This document shows positions 59,401-64,000 of a DNA stretch of 64,000 nt, one piece after another (position 1 is the first letter of the stretch; every line of letters starts with the position of its first letter). A program made the position numbers and the translations under genes. This DNA is from Jiangella alkaliphila (GTDB lineage: Bacteria; Actinomycetota; Actinomycetes; Jiangellales; Jiangellaceae). The notes beneath the pieces were generated by a model. It had not been told where the DNA came from, made no database searches, and was given only the letters and a program-made list of their open reading frames with translations. The stretch lies in assembly GCF_900105925.1 (NCBI RefSeq), contig NZ_LT629791.1:930001-994000 (forward strand), given 5' to 3'.

Positions 59401-61185
59401 CCGCGCCGGGATGAGGTCCCGCTCGGCCGCGCTCAGCGGGTTCTGGGTCCCGCCCGACGTCGCGCCATGCGAGGTGCCGGCGAGGAACATCCGCATCTCC
59501 TGGCTCCACAACCGGCCGAGGATCGACTCGCGGAGCTCGTCGGCCTTGTCGCCCATCTCGTCGACCTTCGCCGGGTCCGCCCCGGCCATCGCGTAGAGCT
59601 GGCGGGCCGCGTCGAAGTCGCCCCACACGTAGGCCGACTCCGGCCGCTCGATGGTCCGCGCTCCCGGTGCGCCGCTGCCGACCTTCGGGTAGCCGAAGCT
59701 GATCGCGTCGGAGTCGTTGCCCGGCATGAAGTTGCTGTCGTAGGCGATGAGGTCGTCGCCGTTGCCGTCGTAGTGCTCCAGCTGACCCTTGCCGTCCCAC
59801 TCGAAGTAGTGGCCGAACCGCTCGGCCACCGCGGGGCCGCCGCCGTGGACGTTGTACGCCTCCAGCCCGGCGGTGCCGAGGTACTGCGAGTAGTGGTTGT
59901 TCCAGCTGGTGTGGCCGGGGCTGTCGAGGAACGCCGACGAGCCGGACAGCTCGCCGATGTTGAGGATCTGCCCGTAGGCGAGGTACGGGTTGCGGATCCA
60001 CTTCGTGTCCTGCAGGTGCATCGGCTGCGTGAGCGCGACGGCGTTCTGGTACAGGTTCACGCCCTCGATCGTGGTCGGGTACTGGTAGACGTAGCCCGGC
60101 TCGTTCGCGTCGAGGCTGTTGTAGCGCTCGCCCCACCAGCGGTAGACGATCGCCTTCTCGACCGCCGGGCTCGGCACGTCGATGTAGGGGATGTCGGCCG
60201 CCCAGCGGCGGTTGAACTCGGTGATCGCGGTGCGCGTGGCCTCGGCCGGCGCCAGCTCCGCGTACTCGTAGAAGCTGGCCCGCGAGTCCGGCAGCGCGTC
60301 GGAGTAGAGCACGCCGACGACGGACAGGTCGACCGACCCGCCAGCGGGCACGGTGATCTCGCGGTCGAGGTTGGTTCCGTTTCGCGTGAAACCATCGGCC
60401 TTGAGGCCGACCGTCACCCGCGACCACGGGGTGTCGATGAGCCCGTTGTTGGCCCCGCTGGTCAGCGTCCGGGTGCCGGTCAGCTCGTCGGCCGCGTCGG
60501 TGGACGTGGTGGCGAGCGGCGCGGCGGCGCGGACGGTGAACGTGACGGCCTCGGCGCCCGGGTTGCTGAACGCGAGCCGGGTGACCGCGACGTTGTCGTA
60601 GGTGATGAGCTTGGTCTGCTCGGCGACCACGCCTGTCGTGCCGACGGTGTAGCGCCCGCGCGCGTGGCTCGGCGCGTTGAACCGCTCGGCGCCCACCTCG
60701 GCGACGGTCTGGCCGGGCACCGTCACGGTGTAGAAGTTGCCCAGGTTGTTCGGGCCGCCGGCGTACGCGCTGCCCGCGAAGCCCATGGTGCCGAACTGGC
60801 TGTTGCCGCGCATGTACAGCGTGCGGCCACGGGTCTGCAGCACGCCGTTGCCGCTGGTCCCGCGCACGCCCAGGATGCGGTCGAGGTAGTAGTCGGTCCC
60901 GCCGGCGGCGAGGTCCCGGTCGAAAATCGACTGGTGCATGCTCCCCGCGGTGTACGGCACGCCCGGCTCGAGCACGGTCGCGACCTGGTCCTCGTTGAGG
61001 TACGTGGGGTCGCCGATGTCCATCGTGTCGGTCAGGCCGTCGGTGTAGAGGCCGACGTCGCTCTCGTTGCCCGGCAGTACATGCGAATCCGCGTACGCGG
61101 AGCCCGGTAACAGCACCAGGCCGCCGCAGGCCATCACGCCGCAGGTCGCGGTCGCGATGGCTCGTCTGACTGTTCGTCCCGACAT
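56476..61185 (-). CDS. giant secreted (alpha/alpha)6-type glycosidase (MGH1/GH63-like) with discoidin and Ig-like domains
   Basis: This is a 1,569-residue precursor with a signal peptide (GRTVRRAIATATCGVM, cleavage near AYADS). The first 800 residues hold a beta-rich N-domain and an (alpha/alpha)6 barrel with YRWWGERYNSLDANEPGYVY, ERPESAYVWGDFDAARQLYA and NNFSNINFTVQYRAVRSALR. This resembles MGH1-like/GH63-related enzymes, whose substrates vary. Next come a discoidin-like domain (PGGYVELDLGEPVRFDNLKV), a PKD/cadherin-like domain, a second discoidin-like module (DTYVVESSNDGQTWTPVTL), Big_4-type domains, and the C-terminal RCLGRRAVIDVRATN ... AITCG domain. Context suggests an arabinan or arabinogalactan side-chain enzyme. 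ATG at 61185 follows GAGAGGA. Confidence 0.85.
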   Translation of the reverse strand: MSGRTVRRAIATATCGVMACGGLVLLPGSAYADSHVLPGNESDVGLYTDGLTDTMDIGDPTYLNEDQVATVLEPGVPYTAGSMHQSIFDRDLAAGGTDYYLDRILGVRGTSGNGVLQTRGRTLYMRGNSQFGTMGFAGSAYAGGPNNLGNFYTVTVPGQTVAEVGAERFNAPSHARGRYTVGTTGVVAEQTKLITYDNVAVTRLAFSNPGAEAVTFTVRAAAPLATTSTDAADELTGTRTLTSGANNGLIDTPWSRVTVGLKADGFTRNGTNLDREITVPAGGSVDLSVVGVLYSDALPDSRASFYEYAELAPAEATRTAITEFNRRWAADIPYIDVPSPAVEKAIVYRWWGERYNSLDANEPGYVYQYPTTIEGVNLYQNAVALTQPMHLQDTKWIRNPYLAYGQILNIGELSGSSAFLDSPGHTSWNNHYSQYLGTAGLEAYNVHGGGPAVAERFGHYFEWDGKGQLEHYDGNGDDLIAYDSNFMPGNDSDAISFGYPKVGSGAPGARTIERPESAYVWGDFDAARQLYAMAGADPAKVDEMGDKADELRESILGRLWSQEMRMFLAGTSHGATSGGTQNPLSAAERDLIPARESNLYDVYAQNLIPFDQANTYVDGFRFLRYGDNFPIFPFYTANQWDKTKFGIGGSNNFSNINFTVQYRAVRSALRHYDPEQKYVTPEYAARLLDWMAWSIYPNGDARVANQAEYYSNWNPATRTYNRNNQNHIMLGNMNYIYVEDMGGIQPRSDDVIELSPIDLGYDHFMVNNLRYHGKDVTIVWDEDGSHYGLGAGYSLFVDGERKATANALGGFVYDPNSHEIVESDEGLTVTVAGAEGAELPAAVDTAIEDERVASYLRTAGIDLGEDAPNLADGAELSSSFTQQGARPTPWRQFHTPGWTSGAMNYTPGAIKETERPVTLAAVTDGVTVNEPYWGNYGTTEPGGYVELDLGEPVRFDNLKVWFVSDRQTGGYREPQRYTIQIPDGSGGWVTVPDAFKSPKIPGAKFNEALFDAVTTDRVRLAFTNTPSFSTAISEIQIFDSGREVPDVVNDPPSVTVTVDRTRDGNLSTNLVGIITDDGAPDTGELTYSWSAVSRPAGAGVIFGNANALSTTVTGTVAGTYVFRLTASDGELTTQRDVEVQLTEKPTSAEFGALATITTSGSAPWENPLRVNEPTTPASSNPGAGNGWGSWGQPANGTSPANAAWLRYSWDSPVLIGSTDIYWYDDNGGTRMPRADTYVVESSNDGQTWTPVTLTGTSTYAGALTRNAYNHLDFQAITTSHLRIRITGVQGSGAGTGVLRWRVNGDTVETVDSPVLMRTVVGEVPTLPAELDVEYASGARGSLPFTWQPITEEMVAETNVDPFVVYGTNTTYGLIAEARVYVRPENSPGGISIQGAEQFEQSVDVGELPHLPTKVEVSYNDGSRDNQAIGVDWNFNPAVVNTPGAYTITGDLILPDYVSDAGTRSTTLRLTVGDGGTPPAVTVATEVRCLGRRAVIDVRATNGEPVELDITLETPYGTRQLDGIEPGAAAFQLFATRQASIAAGQTTVTAIDANGRTAEIVKPYPAITCG

Positions 61186-61236
61186 CACCGTGTCCTCTCC
61201 ATCGGGAACCAGGAAATGCATGACGGCCGGCGGCGT

Positions 61237-61250
61237 TGTTAGCGTTCACA
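61237..61250. promoter_or_regulatory. LacI-type operator before the giant glycosidase
   Basis: TGTTAGCGTTCACA differs by one base from the site at 43483-43496. It lies 52 bases upstream of the glycosidase start (minus strand) and just past the stop of the second LacI gene. It is likely bound by one of the two LacI-family proteins here. Confidence 0.65.
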
Positions 61251-61288
61251 TCACCGCCGGTGGAACTCCGGCCCGAGTGCCGCACGGG

Positions 61289-62314
61289 TCACCCGGGGAC
61301 GGTCGAGCCGCGGATCACCACCCGGGTGTCCAGCGCCTCGACCCCGGACCGCGGCTCGCCGTCGATGGCGGCGAACAGACGCTGCGCCGCCACCCGGCCG
61401 AGCCGTTCGAAGTTCATGTCGACGCTGGTCAGGGCCGGACGGGCGCCACTGGTGAAGATCTCCCAGTTGTCGAAGCCCATGACCGCGACGTCGTCGGGCA
61501 CGGTGCGGCCGTGTTCCCGCAGCGCGTCCATGACGCCGCGGGCCACCTGGTCGCTGCCGCAGAGGATGGCGTCGAGCTCGGGGTGCTGGCCGAGCAGCAT
61601 GGACGCCGCGGCGCGGCCCCAGCTCTCCGTCCAGGATCCGAACCGGACGTCGCCGACCAGCTCCATGCCGTGGCCGGCGAGCGCGGCGAGCGCACCCTGG
61701 GCGCGTTCCTGCGAGGCGCCGTAGGTGGGGTCGCCGGTGATGTGGGCGATGCGGGTACGCCCGGTCGAGACGAGGTGGTCGACGGCGCTGCGGCCGGCGC
61801 CGACGTTGTCGACCACGATGGACAGGTCTTCGGGGTCCTCGGACGGCGCGTACGCGTAGACGACCGGGACGGACAGCTCGCGGCCCAGGGACGGCCGCGG
61901 GTCGGTGCGGCTGCCCACGACGATCAGGCCGTCGATACGGCGGCTGAGCAGCGCCTGGACGTGGTGCTTCTCGCGGATGGCGTCGCCGCGGGCGTCGCAG
62001 AGGAACACGGCTACGCTGTCGGCGCCGAACGCGTCCTCGGCGCCCATGAGGATCGGGATCGAGAACCGGCCCTCGAGGTCGTTCGTGAGCAGCCCGACCG
62101 TGCCGGTGCGGTCGGCCAGCAGGCTGCGGGCCAGCTCGTTCGGTGAGAACGAGAGTTGCTCGGCCGCCTCGACGACGCGCGCGCGGGTTTCGGCGCGCAC
62201 CTGCTTGCGACCGTTGAGCGCCTTGGACGCGGTGGCGACCGAGACACCGGCCAGGCGGGCGACGTCGTTCAACGTCACCTTGCGCGAGGCCGACGATGGC
62301 ACGGCGTTGTTCAT
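61289..62314 (-). CDS. LacI-family transcriptional regulator
   Basis: This is a 341-residue repressor. The HTH and hinge are TLNDVARLAGVSVATASKAL and SFSPNELARSLLADRTGTVG. The sugar-binding domain has SRRIDGLIVVGSRTDPRPSL, AHITGDPTYGASQERAQGAL and VAVMGFDNWEIFTSGARPALTSV. ATG at 62314 has GGAGG about 10 bases upstream; a longer upstream frame lacks gene-like composition. It is divergent from the ABC transporter genes and transcribed toward the giant glycosidase, so it probably controls both. Confidence 0.92.
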   Translation of the reverse strand: MNNAVPSSASRKVTLNDVARLAGVSVATASKALNGRKQVRAETRARVVEAAEQLSFSPNELARSLLADRTGTVGLLTNDLEGRFSIPILMGAEDAFGADSVAVFLCDARGDAIREKHHVQALLSRRIDGLIVVGSRTDPRPSLGRELSVPVVYAYAPSEDPEDLSIVVDNVGAGRSAVDHLVSTGRTRIAHITGDPTYGASQERAQGALAALAGHGMELVGDVRFGSWTESWGRAAASMLLGQHPELDAILCGSDQVARGVMDALREHGRTVPDDVAVMGFDNWEIFTSGARPALTSVDMNFERLGRVAAQRLFAAIDGEPRSGVEALDTRVVIRGSTVPG

Positions 62315-62441
62315 GCTGCGAGCGCCTCCGTTGACGACATTTCGGCACAGCGTACCCGAGCGCCCCGAAAACAGGTAGAGCGAGTTTCGTGATCGATTTC
62401 GGCGCCTTGCTCTGCTGGGCGAATCTGCGCGCTGTAGAGGG

Positions 62442-62470
62442 TTGACGTCGCCCAGTCGAACTCCTACCTT
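62442..62470 (+). promoter_or_regulatory. sigma-70-type promoter for the ABC transporter genes
   Basis: TTGACG (62442-62447) and TACCTT (62465-62470) are separated by exactly 17 bases. Immediately downstream is a partly symmetric GAAAGCC ... GGCACTTTC stretch (62474-62495), a suitable position for the divergent LacI repressor. The start codon is 88 bases further on. Confidence 0.6.
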
Positions 62471-62557
62471 CGCAGAAAGCCTTTTCGGCACTTTCGTTCC
62501 TGGTGCCGGCAAACGGAAGGCATCCCATCAGATTCGGTCCCACCGGGGAGACGGACG

Positions 62558-63874
62558 ATGCGACGTAGTACCAGGACACGGGCGACGACGGCCGTGACCG
62601 CTGCTGTGCTGGCGCTCGTGGTGAGCGCCTGCGGCGGTGACGACGGCGACGACACCGACACCGCCGGCAGCGACGGCGACTCCTCGCCGGAGGCGTCGCT
62701 GGCCGAGGGGGTCGACGACGGCAGCACCATCACGATGTGGACCAGGGCGGCCACCGAGGCGCAGTCCCAGCGGCTCGTCGACGCCTACAACGAGAGCCAC
62801 GAGAACCAGGTCGAGCTGACGGTCATCCCGACCGACGACTACCTGCCACGGGTCGGCACGGCGGCGGGCGCGGGCGAGCTGCCCGACGTCCTCAGCCTCG
62901 ACGTCGTGTTCGTGCCGCAGTTCACCACGGCCGGCGCGTATCTCGACATCACCGACCGCATCGACGCGCTGCCGTTCGCCGACGACCTCGCGCAGTCGCA
63001 CATCGACGTCGGCACGCAGGACGGCGCCAAGTACGTCGTGCCGCACGCGATGGACCTGTCGGTGCTCTTCTACAACAAGACCCTCTACGAGCAGGCGGGT
63101 CTCGACCCCGAGGCGCCGCCCACCACGATGGAAGAGTTCGCCGAGCACGCCCGCGCGGTCGACGCCCTGGGCGGCGATGTCAGCGGCACGTTCTTCGGCG
63201 GCAACTGCGGCGGCTGCTTCGTCTTCACCTGGTGGCCGAGCATCTGGGCCAGCGGCGCCGACGTCATGAACGAGGACGGCACCGAGTCGTTCCTGGCCGA
63301 GCCCGAGGCGCAGGCCGTCTACGACATCTGGAAGGGCCTGGTCGACGACGACATCGTCGGGCCCGGCACCCAGGACGAGGCCGGCCCGACGTGGACCGGC
63401 GTCTTCCCCGAGGGCAACATCGGCGTGATGCCGATGCCGTCCACGACGCTCGGCCTCATGCCCGACACGTTCGAGACCGGCGTCGCGCCGATCCCGGGCG
63501 TCGGCGGCGGCGAGTCGACGTTCGTCGGCGGCGACGCCGTCGGCATCTCCAGCAACAGCGAGGTCCCGGACGCGGCGTGGAACTTCATCGCCTGGACGCT
63601 CGGCGACGAGGCGCAGGTCGAGGTGCTCGCGCAGAACCGTGACGTCGTCGCCCGCACGGACCTCGCGTCGAACGAGTACTCCGACCAGGACCCGCGGCTG
63701 GTGACCATCAACGAGGTCGCCGGCGTCGGCCGGACGCCGTACTCGATGCGGTTCGGTGAGACGTTCAACGACCCGCAGGGCCCGTGGCTGCCGCTGGTGC
63801 GCAACTACGTGTTCGGCGACGGCTCGACGCTGGAGCAGGACAACGAGGCGGTCGACGCGTCGCTGCAGAGCTGA
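62558..63874 (+). CDS. ABC transporter sugar-binding lipoprotein
   Basis: This is a 438-residue extracellular solute-binding protein of the carbohydrate (family 1) type. The lipoprotein signal is MRRSTRTRATTAVTAAVLAL, then VVSAC with lipidated Cys25, followed by an acidic linker. The mature part has TITMWTRAATEAQSQRLVDA and the family pattern DLSVLFYNKTLYEQAGLDPE. It delivers a sugar or oligosaccharide to the permeases encoded downstream. GGGGAG lies 7 bases before ATG. Arabinose-containing ligands are inferred from the locus. Confidence 0.95.
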   Translation: MRRSTRTRATTAVTAAVLALVVSACGGDDGDDTDTAGSDGDSSPEASLAEGVDDGSTITMWTRAATEAQSQRLVDAYNESHENQVELTVIPTDDYLPRVGTAAGAGELPDVLSLDVVFVPQFTTAGAYLDITDRIDALPFADDLAQSHIDVGTQDGAKYVVPHAMDLSVLFYNKTLYEQAGLDPEAPPTTMEEFAEHARAVDALGGDVSGTFFGGNCGGCFVFTWWPSIWASGADVMNEDGTESFLAEPEAQAVYDIWKGLVDDDIVGPGTQDEAGPTWTGVFPEGNIGVMPMPSTTLGLMPDTFETGVAPIPGVGGGESTFVGGDAVGISSNSEVPDAAWNFIAWTLGDEAQVEVLAQNRDVVARTDLASNEYSDQDPRLVTINEVAGVGRTPYSMRFGETFNDPQGPWLPLVRNYVFGDGSTLEQDNEAVDASLQS

Positions 63875-63880
63875 CCGGGT

Positions 63881-63914
63881 CCGGTGGGGCCGCGACCACC
63901 CGCGGCCCCACCGG
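63881..63914 (+). terminator. hairpin between binding protein and permease genes
   Basis: A perfect 14-bp stem (63881-63894 with 63901-63914) and a 6-base loop start 7 bases after the stop. In such operons a hairpin here often attenuates or stabilises the message so that binding protein outnumbers permease. Confidence 0.75.
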
Positions 63915-63955
63915 CACCCCGTCCGCCCGACCCTGCCAGAGGAAGGACCCGACGC

Positions 63956-64000
63956 TTGGCCAGCCCAGTCCTGCGCGAGCCCGCGGCTCCGCCGGCGCAC
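63956..64000 (+). CDS. start of a probable sugar ABC transporter permease (partial)
   Basis: A TTG codon at 63956, preceded by GAGGAAGG about 9 bases upstream, opens a frame reading ASPVLREPAAPPAH to the window edge. The next gene after a family 1 sugar-binding lipoprotein is normally the first membrane permease, and an Ala/Pro-rich cytoplasmic N-terminus is common. Only 15 codons are visible, so identity rests on context. Confidence 0.5.
   Translation, partial: MASPVLREPAAPPAH

Noticed and set aside
55279..61110. A plus-strand open frame of more than 1,900 codons opposite the glycosidases
   Set aside because: It is antisense to two clear secreted enzymes, and its translation is a monotonous Arg/Val/Gly/Asp-rich shadow typical of GC-rich genes.

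Overview
The window is very GC-rich DNA (roughly 70-74% by eye) with frequent GTG and TTG starts. It carries several actinobacterial hallmarks: paired SARP/AfsR-type regulators, a Tat-exported glycosidase, an LPXTG-type surface protease, DUF1707 and DUF2786 proteins, and a murA paralogue fused to an XRE domain. It looks like a chromosomal segment of a soil or plant-associated actinomycete. The large arabinan-degradation locus would suit a Jiangella-like or similar genus, but the genus is a guess.

Layout. 1-9.4 kb: housekeeping and accessory genes (DUF2786 protein, alpha/beta hydrolase, TetR, double-GNAT acetyltransferase, CAP-domain secreted protein, Nudix hydrolase, DUF1707 protein) and a large cell-wall-anchored S1 protease. 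9.6-15.5 kb: two translationally coupled AfsR-like regulators. 15.6-21.3 kb: a secreted phosphodiester-glycosidase-like protein, then a TetR gene divergent from a pyruvate-dehydrogenase-type E1alpha/E1beta/E2 operon, with a 22-bp operator between them. 21.3-28.2 kb: membrane-anchored alpha/beta hydrolase, a two-component pair whose kinase is frameshifted, a MarR-GNAT fusion, folD with a cyclodeaminase, and a serine beta-lactamase-like protein.

28.2-31.65 kb: an unusual non-coding element of about 710 bp. It has long inverted-repeat arms and three internal head-to-head tandem-repeat arrays. It has been split by two insertion sequences, an IS5-like element and an IS1380-like element, sitting side by side at the same TTA target. 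Both transposase genes are frameshifted.

32-43.4 kb: XRE-MurA fusion, then a DNA-repair-rich stretch (Ada/AlkA-type glycosylase, Ogt, Nei-like and Fpg-like glycosylases) mixed with aat, an EcsC-family gene, an azoreductase/TetR pair, and an alpha/beta hydrolase/TetR pair. 43.5-64 kb: an arabinose/arabinan utilisation locus. It holds a LacI regulator, araB-araD-araA, a Tat-secreted GH127 beta-L-arabinofuranosidase with a LamG insertion, a cytochrome P450, a secreted GH43-type arabinan-active enzyme, a giant secreted (alpha/alpha)6-type glycosidase, a second LacI regulator, and a sugar ABC transporter entering at the right edge. Secreted enzymes would release L-arabinose or arabino-oligosaccharides, the ABC system would import them, and AraBDA would convert L-arabinose to D-xylulose 5-phosphate. 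Similar pseudo-palindromic LacI-type operators occur in front of the regulator/ara operon and the giant glycosidase.

Dispersed palindromic repeats are a theme. One 72-bp copy lies in frame inside the E2 gene, a related 61-bp copy follows araA, and a perfect 50-bp palindrome precedes the arabinose regulator.
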